This document shows positions 45,073 through 57,972 of a stretch of DNA of 64,000 bases, one piece after another. The position numbers and the translations under genes were made by a program. Origin of the DNA: Dictyophora rubrovolvata (taxonomy: Eukaryota; Basidiomycota; Agaricomycetes; Phallales; Phallaceae); the NCBI GenBank assembly GCA_029959195.1, contig CP114124.1, positions 930,001-994,000 of the forward strand, read 5' to 3'. Positions within the stretch are counted from its first letter, which is position 1, and each line of letters begins with the position of its first letter. The notes under the pieces are model-generated. The model searched no databases, was not told the origin of the DNA, and saw only the letters and a program-made list of their open reading frames with translations.

Positions 45073-48000
45073 ATGAATTTACCACTCGAGACACCTTCTC
45101 GCATCCTTCGAAGGATAAAAGCGTTGGAGGAAGAGGATATAGACTTGCCTTCTTTGCCATCGTTTCCTGCCTATGAGGATTCCGACATTCACACTTCGTT
45201 CAAAGCTAGCACGGCTGCTCCCTCATTATCAAGAAAGGATATCCAAAGAGAATTAGCTGACGTTTCTCAGAAGATTCAAGCACCATATGAATCTACTCAT
45301 ACTCCCTCCGTGCATGGCTCTAGATCAACCATCCACCCGCCATCCACAACACCTAGCGCAGGTCGACTCGCTAATTCTTTCGGCTCTTCTACCGCAAGGA
45401 AAAGTCCCAATCAAAACTTAGAAGTCAGCAAGTCATTTTCTCGAAAAAAGGACTATAGCATGGAGTCCGAACCTTCGCTTCCCCATATATACGTTCAACA
45501 ACCATACCTGCCGAATTCACTTGAAATGACCCCAGCGTTATCAGAAAAGTTTGTTCATCCTTCCATGCACACCAGTGAAATTCGTTCTCGTACTAGGTCC
45601 CCTTTATCATTTCAAACGGCACAGACACCTCGAAGTACGAATGTATATGACTATTCCGTCAGCTTGCGCTCAGATGGTCCTGAGGTAGGCTTCTCCGTCA
45701 TTAAGCTGAAAATATTTGTCATCTCATTTTTCTCGTGTCAGCATGTGTCAAATCGAGTTTCGCGAACTCGCACCCGCACGCCGTCGTTGAGTCGTACAAC
45801 GCCTTCTCCACCGTCGACATCACCAAATTCTACGCCGAAGAGTGCCCACTCCCTTATGATGTTCAGTCGTGAGCTTCATTCCCCTTCGCCAAGTCCCAGC
45901 GAACACTTGAACCTTCAAGCTCAGGAAAGTATTTCCCAGTCGCACGAGCAGAATGACGGTTTGCAGAACTCCCAAAGCATTGAGGACAACGATCTTGTTC
46001 ATTCCGAGTCGGTCACTTCGGATAAAAGCAAAGCATCCTTGAGGCAAGATTCAGCTTTGAAAGCGTCAGAATCAGTATCGTCAGAAGGGCAAGCGTCCAG
46101 CTCCTCTTCCTCGAGCGGCGGTGGTCTTGTCAGGAGCCCGTATCCTAACGCATTTTCTTCCCCCGCGAATACCGATTCTCAGACTCCCACCCCAGCTCCT
46201 CCATTCGCTCGTCGTCCTCGATTTGCAGTCCAAGAAACACAGTTACCTGCACCTAAACCCCAGAACGAAGATCAGAATACACCATACAGCCGCCGTCGAT
46301 CGTTTCTACTGGAACTTGTCAATTCCAACACTCGGCCAAGGATGACGTTTCCTACTCCACATCCCTTTGCGCGTGCGGTAGCGACACCTCGTCCTCGAGC
46401 TCATCCTTTATCTCAAGCCTGGACGCCATCCTCAGGTTCAGATGGTGAATTAGATACGCCGGGGAATCGCAATTCATTCGTTTCGACGGCTTCTTCTCAT
46501 GACTTGACGGTACATCCAAGAGCAAATGCTTCTTTCGATCCTACGACTGGAATGCAAGGTGTAGGAAGATTTAATGCTCCTAAGTTGAATCTATATATGC
46601 ACAGTCTAAATCGGCAACTTCAAGAAGAAAATCGTGTCCTGGTAGAGCGGCTTAGTAAACTGGGTGAAGAAGTTGAGCTGAACAAATTCGCAGAGGAGCT
46701 GGGAAATAACGAACTCAAGGCAATGGAGGACGCCGCCATAGCTGAGGTCGAAAGCATGCGACAGGAGCTTGAGAAACGGGATTTGGAAAAAGAAGCCCTT
46801 GAAGTGGAGCTGCAGACGTTACACAAAGACAAGGCTCAGATGGAGCAGGACTTGGAAACAGAGCGCGAAGGTCGGGAAGAAGACAACATCCAGTGGAAAG
46901 CACGCTTAGCAGAACGTCTCGAGTTTGTCAACAAAGGCGTTGATGAAACACTGTCAACAATGGAGGCCAAGCTAAACGAACTGACTGCTGGGAAAGCCGA
47001 AGCCGAAGAAAAACTGCGTCGGCGTGAACAGACGATACTTGCTTTGGATGAAGACCTCGAATTGGCAAAGTGCAGAGCGGAGAAAGCAGAAAGTGCGTTA
47101 GCTAATAACTCGGATTTGGGCATCGAGCTTCAAAAGGCCAACCGAGTGATCGATTCTCTCAAGGACGAAGCACGGTCAGCTGATAATTGTGCAAGGGAGT
47201 ATCAAGTTAAACTCAAAGAAGCTGAGAGAAAAGTGGCAGAAGTGGAGGATCACATTGAGGAAATAGATAACGAGCTACGACAAGCTCTCGAGGGGCAGCA
47301 GAACGCGGATGCCAATGCTTTGGAATTACAAACCGAGCTGGATGTTGCCAATCAAACCATAGAGAAACTCAACGCCGATCTCGATACTGCTCAAGGCCAC
47401 GTCAACCAGCTTACTGTCCACAGTGAAAATTCGAATGCTCGCACAAAGCATTTAGAAGCAGAGGCAACCAAATCGGAACAAGTCATTCGTCAATTAGAAA
47501 ATGCCTTGGAGGACAGTGAAAAGAAAATGATAGAGGACGAAGAGGAACTACAAGCTTTACGTGCCAGGGTCGAAAGACTAGAAAAGGACATTGAGCACTT
47601 GCAAGCTGCCCAACCAAATTTATCGAGTACGAGCGTAAGCAGATCCAAGGATGAAAAGCAGCTATACAGCGCGGAAATCGAACAACTGGAGGCAGAGTTG
47701 GATGACGCACATAAGGAAATTGGCAGACTAAATCACTTGCTTGGGCAGTCTCCTGCTCGCAAAGCTGTAAATGCCGCGAAAGACGTCCACATCGAACTTC
47801 TTGAAAAAGAGAAGAATGACTTAGTTGAGCGTGTTAAGTCATTAAGCAATTTGTTGGCCAGCTCTCCTACTAAATTCCCGACAACACCCAAGTTCGATCT
47901 GAAGGACACCCCTATGGCTCGAAAAGTTTCCGTCGCTTGGAGAACTCCGAAAACACCTGGACCACCACCGAAAGAGGTACGTTCGAAGGATTTAACTCAT

Positions 48001-50277
48001 CGTTACGTCCTTTTTTTTAACTTGTATATGGTAGTATTCATGGCTCCAAGATAAAACTTCGCTTAGTGATGCGGGTCCCTTACTCGCCCAAATTCAAGTT
48101 TTGCAAGAGGAACTCCATGTTGCGAACAACGACATCGATGAAAAAGTCAATAAACTCGAAGAGGCCGGTATGGGTATTGTCGGTTTAACAGAGAAGTTGG
48201 AAGATGCGAAAACCCGAACTGCCACTTTGGAAGATGAAATTGGAAGGCTTGTCCGTCGGGATGAGAGACGCGTTCGAAAACTAGAGAGAGTCAAGTGCTT
48301 CGAATGTGGTGTGAAGGTTGATGTAAGTAGGATAATTGGTAACAATGATAGCGAAAGGAGGTATGTGTTGATTGTCACTTTGTGTTTTATACTCTATTTG
48401 AACGATTGAATGCTCTCTTAGCCTCGACCTCTCAGCATCCACTCACTCCAGTCCTGTGACCCCGCCATCTAAAAAGCTAGCTTCTTTACGTTTAGCCTTG
48501 CAAGCCAAAACGACGGAACTCGATGCTTTACGTGTTGAATGGGAGACAGCACGAGCGAATCTAGTAGGAAAAAATGCTGTGCTTCAAGATAGGGCTAACG
48601 TCTTGAATCGCGAACTTGACGCCGCGAAAGCCGAAGCAAAGAAAGCTCTGGATAGTGGTCGTCGCAAAGCTGATGAACAGACGGCAGAGCGTATCAATGT
48701 TCAAGCTGTCAGTTCTTCTAATCGCCATTTTGAGAACGCAACTAGGAAATTGACGTTTTAGTTTAGGAGCTTGCTAAAGCGAAGGCTTTGGTTTCCGATT
48801 TAGAAGAGACGTTAAGAAATGAAAGAGCTAGATTAAGATCGTTGACTGCTGAACAGCAACAAGTCGTGCGAGAAAGGGAGAATGTAGTTGTCCAGCTTCA
48901 AAGAGCCCAACTTGTAAGTTGATTCATTATTGAGCCGGGGAAAATAGTAACCCATACCCCTGTTCGAAGGATATGGACGACGTCCGTTCGCATTTGGAAA
49001 AATTGAAGAACGAAAATAGAGGACTCGAGTCGGAATTAAGAGGTATGTTTTTTCCAGAATAGGGGAACGAAGCAGAGTTCTGATATCTCTTCAAAGCTAT
49101 GACTACTGTGGACAACAAGGCTCGTCATCTGCAGGCTAAAGTTGTCGAGAATTACAAAACCATCGACTCGTTGAGGGGCGAACGAGAGGCAATTATGGTT
49201 GATCACACCGCGCTGCAACAACGCCATCAAGAAATCTCGTCTCAGCTTGATAGTTTACGGCAACAGCTTTCTGCATCACAAACAACTCATGAAGAGCATA
49301 CCCACCAACTCGATCTCAAGGTTCACGAAATCGAAGATTTGCGTCGCGAACTCACGGAAAAGGCTCGAGCGGTTGAAAAAGTTACTACGGAGAAAGACCA
49401 AGCAAATGCTGATCGGAGTGATATCCTTCGCACTGTTGCGAGATTGCAAAGTGATCTGAAACGGGTTCGACGCGATGCGGAAGTGCTCGGTAAAGACTTG
49501 AAGGAGCTTCGTAATGAGCGAGATAAAGCGGAAGCTAAGCACCGAGACGAGCTTAATCAAGCTGAAAAAGTGCAGAAGCAGCTTTCTGCTCAGATGCGAG
49601 TTGCCAATGAGCAATTAGAAATGCATCGCGTCAAAGCGAAGAAAGCTTCGGCGGAATTACAGAATCACGTGTGTAAAACGTAGGTTGCACTAATCGCGTT
49701 GTTTATGGGTTTTACTTCAGTCATTGACACTTCCATAGAGAAAATCAAGATATCGACTTGCTTCGTATACAGCATAAGAATGAGTGTCGCGGTCTCATAG
49801 TCCAGATACATTATCTCAAAGCAAAATTTACGCGTGAATCGGTATTTAGAGCCGACCTAACCTATCAGAAATATTATTTATTAGAGGTGCTCTCCAAGTT
49901 TGAGAAAGGGTATGTACTTCGAGGTCAGTTCTTGCACATGTGCAGTCTTTTGATTGGTTTTTTTTTCTTCAGAGAGAAACAGATTCTCGCTGCTATAGCA
50001 CGACTGGACTTCCCGATGTACAATCAGCCTACTGAGCGAAATCGTAAACGGCCATCATTACGGACTGCGGCGGTAGCAGTGCGTTTCATTTGTCGAGCAA
50101 AGTAAGAATTAAAAGGCGATTGGTTAAACAAGAACTGACATCTACCCCCCTTTTTTCTTCAGACGCGCAAGTGCTTTGTGGAAGAGCCAAAGTTCGACCA
50201 GACCTGCGATTAATGCGGCGTTAATGGAAGTTCGGAAGAAGCGAAAGGCGATAACTTCCGGTCATCAGAAAGCTTGA
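45073..50277 (+). CDS. Pericentrin/Pcp1-Spc110-type spindle pole body protein (PACT domain)
   Basis: The ATG at 45073 opens MNLPLETPSRILRRIKALEE, followed by 480 residues of Ser/Pro-rich disorder. From about 46585 (KLNLYMHSLNRQLQEENRVL) a very long coiled coil runs to about 49680 with a break around WRTPKTPGPPPKE. The C-terminus carries a PACT motif: CRGLIVQIHYLKAKFTRESV, then LTYQKYYLLEVLSKFEK, then EKQILAAIARLDFP, ending TSGHQKA. PACT domains bind calmodulin and anchor pericentrin, Pcp1 and Spc110 at centrosomes or spindle poles, where the other end recruits gamma-tubulin complexes. Ten or so introns cluster in the 3' half. The protein is about 1,500 residues. I do not see a textbook CM1 motif; the HSLNRQLQEENR block is a possible counterpart. 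Confidence 0.85.
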
Positions 50278-50425
50278 TTCAGTCGTAACTTTTTTCAAAC
50301 ATAAATGGGCCCAAATATGTTGTACTTCAAAATAATGTTTTGCGTTTTGTTTTTTGTAACATTTGTAATAGTTTCTTGTAATCGTACGCTGATTGTCTCA
50401 TAGAGATAAATATACTCGTCTATTG

Positions 50426-51478
50426 CTATTTTTGGTTTTTGTTAGGTCTATGCAGAAATCGTACGGCGGTCTTTGAGAAGACGTAGCTCAGACCGCTCCA
50501 TACCGTAGTTCCGGCGACTGTCCATCTTTGCATGATACATTATCAGTAAAGGAATTGATAAACGAAGATTTTGAAAAACTGACTGTAGCCATGTTAAGAG
50601 GGTAGAGACATTAAAAGAAAGTAGTGGGCTGATTGTTGTAAAACCCATTAAAGCCAGTTGAAGGGCCGTGTTGACCTGATAACTGTCAAGAATCTGGGCA
50701 CTGGATCAAATATTTTCGCATTGTACTTTACTAATTCCAGTGGGCTTGATTTCTGCGGAAGGAATGGAAAAATCCCAGTATCGTTTAAATGTCCTCTGGG
50801 ATTATAACGAAGTGAAAGACAAGAGAAAAGCGTTAAAATTACGACATACAGGTGGTGGCAATGAGATGTAGCGATAATAGAAAGCGGTGATGACGAGTAG
50901 TACATCCCTGCCGATAATGATAACAGCCAGTGGTACTGTGATGTGTTGATACAAAAAAAAATAGAAATGCTAGCAATGGACTGACTCACTCGGGAGTAAA
51001 GACTTGTATGTAAGGCTTAGAGTCAAGACTGTGACTAACATCTTGTCTGCTGCTGGATCCAATATGGTCCCCAAGACAGAGCGCATGTTGTATTTTCGTG
51101 CAACATAACCGTCGACCTTGGTAGACAATTCAGGACACTCCGAATGAGAAAGTAAGGAATTCAATGTACCCAATCTGTTACGCCGGCATAGGCGAGAATC
51201 GAAGTGGCTATAGCAAAATCGCCTTTACATATTGACCACGCTAGGAAAGGACAGGCAGCAATTCGGGAGATTGTGAGTAGATTGGGCAATGTGTAGATGT
51301 TTTCGCGAAGAGTGCCATGACTCGATTTCGGTAAGAGCCCGTTACTATGTCGATTCCTTGTGCTAATAATCCCCCTGTTGAATATGGATATAGGAAATGA
51401 ATACTTTGGACATCGTAAGGACAGAGTCAGGTTAGGCCGCGTTCGGAAGCTTTGTGGCCACGGACGAAGGAGACTCAT
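50426..51478 (-). CDS. Cardiolipin synthase
   Basis: The protein carries the CDP-alcohol phosphotransferase signature DG-x2-AR-x8-G-x3-D-x3-D, seen here as DGYVARKYNMRSVLGTILDP followed by AADK. Flanking blocks NIYTLPNLLTISRIAACPFL, VPLAVIIIGRDVLLVITAFY, YRYISLPPP and TFKRYWDFSIPSAEIKPTGI are specific to fungal Crd1. Crd1 joins CDP-diacylglycerol and phosphatidylglycerol in the mitochondrial inner membrane. The ATG at 51478 starts an Arg/Ser-rich presequence (MSLLRPWPQSFRTRPNLTLS), as expected for mitochondrial import; the longer frame begins with TTG. The C-terminal exon reads RWTVAGTTVWSGLSYVFSKT and needs a splice near 50545; without it the tail is shifted and unrelated. Six or so introns in all. 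Confidence 0.9.
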
Positions 51479-51616
51479 TGACTGTGAAAGGCTTGGCGGA
51501 GTCAAATTCAATTCGACCCGTCGCGGACGCGTCCATGCCGGTCAATAAATTACATACCCTGTGCGTGTTTGTCGCGGTCATTGCGCTCTCGTCTGTTCTA
51601 CCACTACCAGTATACC

Positions 51617-52410
51617 ATGTCTTGCAGCATCTGTCTTGATAACTTCGATACCCCAGTTGCCACGCCCTGTGGTCATATTTTCTGTCTCGACTGCCTTATT
51701 TCAAGCTCACAAACAAGTGCCGACGCGACGCAAGCACCTTGTCCAACCTGTCGAAAACAATTCAGTCTCGGTTCGTGACCTGACATGTTTGTTTAAACTA
51801 AACTCATAATTCTGATGCTGTTTTGCTCAGTTACCCCCAATCCACTCTTTATACCAGAGAGATATCGTCAATTTATAGATTCCAACATTCGCCGTGTTTA
51901 TATCGATGAACAAAAGACGCGTCGTCTTCAAGACCAAGTAACCCGTTTAGAAGCCCGTGTGCAATCATTAGACAAGCAGAAAGATTCGTTGATGAAGCGC
52001 TGCGAGTCTAGCATGCAAGCCATTCATGGCTATGCTACAAGAGAGAGAGAAGCTAGGTTGCATTGCGAGGAACTTCAAAAAGAACTTGTTCAAACGAAAC
52101 GGGCACTCTCTCTTCAGACGACATTAGTGAACTCTCAGAACCAATGGTAAGTGTTATGTCTGTTCTACTTTGGTCATAATCCTGGCTTACACTGTTCCTC
52201 TGGTACCGTACAAGCTCTGCGAAACAAGCTCAGCTTATGGCTGTTCGTAGACCTTCTTCTAGTACTCTTAGGGAAAGTCATCCTGTCAAAGCTAATACAA
52301 CTGTGAAAAAGAATAACGAGGATTATGGAGATTCTGGATCCAGTCTCTCGCTGAAAAGGCGACGAGTGACAAGAAGCCGACATTCTATGCCAGTCCCCCT
52401 ATCCAAGTAG
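51617..52410 (+). CDS. RING-finger / coiled-coil protein
   Basis: The ATG at 51617 gives MSCSICLDNFDTPVATPCGH, then IFCLDCLI and CPTCRKQF, a C3HC4 RING typical of E3 ubiquitin ligases. The first intron joins FSL to VTPNPLFIPERYRQF. A heptad stretch follows (QVTRLEARVQSLDKQKDSLM) and continues to LQTTLVNSQNQ, likely a dimerising coiled coil. The tail is Ser/Arg/Lys-rich (SLKRRRVTRSRHSM), perhaps a nuclear localisation signal. The length of about 225 residues and the layout resemble small agaricomycete RING proteins of unknown target. An in-frame start at 51569 uses GTG. Confidence 0.75.
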
Positions 52411-52626
52411 TCTCGCATTTTTTTGTATAATTAGCAGACTGTATATATATATAATAACTCAAATTTGAACGTGATAATAATCCATGGCCATGGCCATAAA
52501 TAAGTTGAAGCGAGAAGTGGATACAGAGATGTGACGCGACGGCATTGTCCGGCACTGACTGCCTTGCCCGCCGCACAGTGCCTTGCCAGTCTCCGGTTTG
52601 AAACGTCCACCACTTTGTCCGCTGGC

Positions 52627-53439
52627 ATGGACTCTGGTTTTGACGACTTGCTCAGCTCTTCCCGCACCAACCCAGTTCTCGATAACCCTTTTGAGGATCC
52701 TTTCGCTCGTCCCAGCTTCCCGGATCCTTGGCTGACATATTCTCATGAGCCGGAGGCCTCCAACACAGTCAACAGCTTTGGCAACAACGAACCCCCTCAA
52801 AGTCCAGCTGTTTCCGAACAAGAACCTGTCCAACATCTTCCTGAATCACAAGTATCCCCAGCTTCGACGACCAGAATCCCCGACAACAATGATGATCCTT
52901 TGGACATCAAAACTGCAAACCAAGAAGAACCGGAAGAGTTGCTGAATCTACCAACTCAGCACAATACACCTTCCTCTGAACATCCCTCTCCAACCATCTC
53001 GCCTATCATTCCGACGCCAAAGTCAATTTCTGAGACTTCGTCAGTGTTAAGCGACTCCGAGGTACCTCCCCAGAGCTCAGAGTCCCCTCTTACAAAATCC
53101 TACGACACATTGACAGGGACTACTCCTATTCCGGAGCAAGTTCCTCCGCCGCCTAAGCCTGAATTACTGTCGCAAACATCCACTCTCGCGCAATCATCTG
53201 AATCTTCCATTTCAACCGTTATATCTCCTTTAGACAATTCATATATCAATGGCTACTCAAGCCACTCGTCCTTCGCTGCAATCGCGAATGACAATGCTGG
53301 ATGGTCCAGCACACCAAATTTGAGGTACTCAACAGAAGATAGATGGAATAATTCAGCAGGATGGGGTAACCATACTATAAATGGTACTATGGATATGTTT
53401 GGGAATGGTACATCGTCAAGACCTAACAATGATGATGAT

Positions 53440-53470
<31 letters not shown>

Positions 53471-55303
53471 TACCGATAGCAGTAAGGTCATTTCGTTTGT
53501 TGAATTATTCGTCGTTTCATATCTTACCCTCTAGCATAAGAAGCAAGCGTTAGCGGCTGCAGCTGCAGCCGCAGCTGGTTCGGCGTCGACGACTGAAGCC
53601 CAAGAAAACAAAGATGTTTCGGGAGAGCCTCCGTTGTTTATTATTACGGTTGGTGATCCACAAAAGGTCGGCGATCCAGTCAGACCTTATATAACATATA
53701 CAGTTCATACCAAGGTATGTCCTACAACATCTAAAATTACCAGAACAAAACTTGAATAACCAATATTCTATCTTTAAGACAACATCGCCACTGTACCGCA
53801 GCGCCTCTTTCTCAGTATTGCGACGCTACTCTGATTTTCTTTGGTTGTACGAAACGCTTACTCTGAACTACCCGGGTGCTATTGTGCCTCCAGTTCCAGA
53901 GAAACAGCAATACGGCCGTTTCGAAGACACTTTTGTCGAGAATCGGCGTTCTGCGTTGAATAAATGTATTCAGAAGATAGCTAACCATCCACTCCTGAGA
54001 GACGACCCGGATCTAAAGCTGTTCCTAGAAAGCGATTCTTTTGTTTTAGATGTGAGTCTTTAAACGATCTCGATGGCCAACTTTTAACGCTGATTATTTT
54101 ACACACTTTAGATTAAACACCGCAAGGCTGAGATTGCCCACGAAAGGGGAGGCTTGATGGCATCTATTGGTACAACGCTGGTTGGTCCAAAGTTCTATGA
54201 AACCGACGAGGCAAGTGGACGCGATAAACTCTCTGACGATGCTATTATATATGTCCTAACCTTTCTTACAGTGGTTTGACACTAAGAAAGCCTACCTAGA
54301 CACTCTTGAAACCCAATTACGAAGTCTAGCGAAAACAATCGATTCCGTAACAAAGCAGCGCAATGGTAAACGTTTTATGTCCTTTTCTCACTAACGTTTT
54401 TCTTTTCTGGTGGTGCTAATTTACATTTAGAGGTCGCGTTGTCTCTCAATGAATTCGCGGACAACATCAGTGCATTAACTGCATGCGATGTAGGAAAGCA
54501 GTTATCGGGCACTCTTAGTCTTCTAGCAGAGGTTCAGAAAAAAGCGAAAGATATTCAAGATATTCAGGCTCGAGAGGATGTTTCAGTACTCATGAGTACA
54601 GGTACTATAAGCCCCTACTGAACCATTGATCCTCTTTTTAATAGTTTTTTTTTTCCAGTCGATGAGTATGCACGATTAGTGAATTCTGTTAGAGTAAGTG
54701 TACTATCATGGATTTTTCAGACGTTTACGATATACATGTGATGTTCTCCCATAGGTGGCTTTTTCATCTCGAGCTCGACAATACATTCACTGGCAAATGA
54801 TGGACAACGAAATGAAAAAGGTTCAGCAGGCTCACGAAAAGGCCCGCAAACAAGGCAGAATACCCCAGGATCGAGTGGCAAGTTCACTTTCAGAGGTTGC
54901 GGAGGTATGTTGTTTGCTCAAACGTTTTGTATATATGTGTGTGTATGAAATTTACGCTGTGAGTGACTCTGATTGACAGGCTGAACGACGAGCAATGGAA
55001 GCGAAGCATGATTTTGATAAAGCTTCCAAGACTATTAAGAGTGAGATGGTCAGATTTGAACAAGAACGTGTGGAAGATTTTAAAGATTCACTGGTTGCCT
55101 TTTTGGAAGGAATGATGCAAAGGCAAACGGAGGTCAGTATCACACTCAAATTTTATAGTCATCATTATTAAACATTTCGGTTCTCGACATAGATAATACG
55201 GGCTTGGGAAACCTATCAGTCTATACTATTAAGCCAAGTGACCAACGCTAGCGCGAAACAACAAGGAACAACATCACTATCATCTACTGCAGCTGATATG
55301 TAA
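52627..55303 (+). CDS. VPS5: Vps5-type sorting nexin (retromer PX-BAR subunit)
   Basis: The ATG at 52627 (MDSGFDDLLSSSRTNPVLDN, then PFEDPFARP) leads a disordered N-terminal third. The PX domain follows: PLFIITVGDPQKVG, YITYTVHTK, SASFSVLRRYSDFLWLYETL, PVPEKQQYGRFEDTFVENRR, with the basic pocket that binds PI3P. A BAR region starts at EWFDTKKAYLDTLETQLRSL and ends RAWETYQSILLSQV. Vps5 with Vps17 coats retromer tubules for endosome-to-Golgi recycling. Seven or more short introns interrupt it. Before PX are an Asp run from GAT/GAC codons (about 53430-53469) and, across an intron, an Ala run (KKQALAAAAAAAAG). Confidence 0.9.
53430..53469 (+). repeat. GAT/GAC microsatellite encoding poly-Asp in Vps5
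   Basis: About thirteen consecutive Asp codons, first GAT then alternating GAC/GAT, lie in the disordered N-terminal part. A GCTGCAGC-type poly-Ala tract begins 75 bases further on after an intron. Confidence 0.9.
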
Positions 55304-55542
55304 AATCGAGTAGCAAGTAGTAATGTTAAATGTATTCTATTCACGGATAATATACAAAAATTCCTAATTGTTTGAAAGGAAACAAATGTATGCACGGTAT
55401 TGCGTGTGTGTGTGGTGTGTATGTCAAACAAAATGCAGTGTTAGAATGCAAACGAACAAGAAGGAAAGGGGGTCATGTGTATAAAATAGAAGCTACTCGG
55501 AAAAAATGCGCGCGCGAAGGTCTTACCAAACAAAAAATAAGT

Positions 55543-57683
55543 CTACTCCCAATAACTCGCGATGTTGTTCTGTCCACCCGCGACTTCATAAAAATCAGAT
55601 GGCCGTTCTCGATGAATGTTCCGTCGTCGATTATTAACAGGTAACCGTTGGTAGGCCGACTCCGTTCCCGCGGGCTGCTGATTTGAAAAGGGGTTAGTCC
55701 ATGATGTCCGATATTCTCGCTTAAAACCCGTATTAGGAGCCATGTTAAGTTGGGGATTATAACCATAATTGTCGTCTTGGAACGCGCCGCCTGGGATACC
55801 CACCATGGGCGGCCCTTGGACATTGTTAATTCCCATTAAACCTGTGGCACTTGCTGTTGACATGGTCGCTGCCATGGCCATCACGATCTGTGCTTGATGT
55901 ACCTGTCCCTGCAAGTGTTGCAATTGCATCTGTGTTGTCTGACGAACGTTCATCGGTAAATTGGGATTCTGTAGCATAACGCTGAGTTGAGCTATTTGAG
56001 CTTGCAGCTGTGGTATATCTGGAAATTGGGGAAGTTCGATTTCATTGCCTGGCTGTTGTTCTGTGTAGTCTTGCTCTACGTTATCAACTTCTACATTTGG
56101 AGGCGTTGACGATTTCTTAATAAAAGAAAGAAAAAAATCACAGTTTTTATATGCTGAAACTTCTTTTGAGACAGAATACTTACCCGCTCCTCCTCAGCTT
56201 TTGCAGCTGCTTCTTCGGCCGCTTTCTCTTCTATCTTTTGATATTCTTTTATCTCTTTGTCAATATAATCATTGACCCTTGTTCTGGTCGGCTTATCCAT
56301 GAGAAGTTTATCCAGAGAAGGTATTCTCGAGCTACAACCCGGACATACGAAATCATGCTCGAGAAGATAACTGTGAATACATTCTTCACAATATACCCTG
56401 TTACAACATGGTGTTTTAACAGCTTCACGATACAACTTTTGACACAATGAGCAAACTATAGAAGGATCCGATGGGGGCGGCCTTTCCCGAACGTCCTCAG
56501 CCGTCAATTGCTTAGGCCGGTTTCGTTGTTTTTGCCATGATGCGCTAACAATTAATTCATATATACATACACCTGTCAGAGATGAACAAACTTACGTATC
56601 CGGCTGTGCTATCACGTACCCCCCTTCGGGCGTTACCATCACCCCCTGTGCAAGCGCGCCTTCCGTTGGTTGTTCAACTGTTTTTAGGAAGCTTCGAGGA
56701 ATTCCTGTTGTGCGTTTTATTCGGGGCTTATGATCCCATTCCCGATCATTGTTTGTCGGACAATCCTGGATCCAATGGCCTAACAGTACTTGAGCTGACG
56801 TAAAAGAAGAGATAATTAAGACGAACCTTTCTGACCACAACGATAACAGACATAGCTTGCAGGTAATGGTTTGTCAGATTGTTTATGTTGATAAGGATGA
56901 TAAGCGTTTGCATGGTGCGGTTTACTGCGTAATGAACCTGGGAAACGGGGTGCGTCAATTTTCCGAAAGCTAAGTATGACACGAATATGGTAAAAAAAAA
57001 AACAGTCAGATATGTATCAACGGCTCAAAATGGTGACACTAACGTCGACATTTTTTCACCAGTCTCTTTCCAATGCTCCTCGGTGGCTTGAAACATAGCT
57101 TTCAAGGCTTCTGCCTCGTCTTCGTGCATGGCAGGTGCTTGGGGTATTTTCTCCTGTTTGTCTGGTTTGAGACACCGATATGGACTGAAGTGGGGAAGAA
57201 AAGACGCACTATTGAACGAGACTTGGTACTTTCTGATTTTCCGGGATCTGGTCGGTCAAAGCGTTTTGACATTGGACCTGTTGGTCTACTCCACGTGGTT
57301 CCATTATGCTTTCCTGTCTGTGGCATTTCACCAGCACGGGCAGTAGGCATTGTCCCTGCGATATACAAAGCAGCCTTACCCTTTCCTGGTCGAGATGCTG
57401 GTAATCGTTTAGCTATCACAGAAGAGGATCGAGGAATAAGCTGTGAATCATCGGTGTACTCTAGAAAAGAGGATTACGTGTCAAACGACAGTTAAGAAGA
57501 ATAATAGGACAAACCTTGTTCGGTATGTGGATCATAAATATGAAGGTCAAAATCGTTGGCTTTTAAATTATTTGCTAGAATTATCTCTTTTTTCAGATCG
57601 AAAACGGAGATGCCAGTGCCATCAAACGACACTCGAGACTCGTCTCTCTGTGATTTGAATTTGTAAAAGACAGATGAGGCCAT
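55543..57683 (-). CDS. MPE1: Mpe1/RBBP6-type cleavage and polyadenylation factor subunit
   Basis: Domains in order: an N-terminal DWNN ubiquitin-like domain (MASSVFYKFKSQRDESRVSF, then GTGISVFDLKKEIILANNLK and DFDLHIYDPHTEQ); a CCHC zinc knuckle (YVCYRCGQKGHWIQDCP); and a RING-like finger (CSLCQKLYREAVKTPCCNRV, YCEECIHSYLL, CPGC). A charged helix (KEYQKIEEKAAEEAAAKAEE) and a Gln/Met/Asn/Pro-rich tail follow. Mpe1 is an essential CPF subunit that senses pre-mRNA and activates 3' cleavage; RBBP6 is the animal counterpart. The ATG at 57683 fits the family start. Five or so introns. The gene is divergent from ZPR1 with 289 bases between starts. Confidence 0.9.
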
Positions 57684-57972
57684 TTTTTTGTCACGATATT
57701 CAGTCGTAAAGACTCAATAAAACAGTTTCTGTCTATAACACAAATCACGATTACTCGCAACTGGAATTGGATTTACAGGAATGATGAGGTTGACGACAAG
57801 ACTAGTCAGCTCGAGCGTAATAGCGAATTGCTTATAAACTCCGCTAGAAAATAAACGCCCATTCAGTGTGACTGCGGCTGAGTCTGTAACAATCAAGTAA
57901 CAATGGGATTTCGGACGCGACTTTCTTTTATCTTATCTCCTGTGTGCGGTTTGATCAGTTCATATTGTCATC

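Noticed and set aside
57073-57495. 140-codon plus-strand frame
   Set aside because: Antisense to Mpe1 exons, which carry the family motifs and splice correctly.
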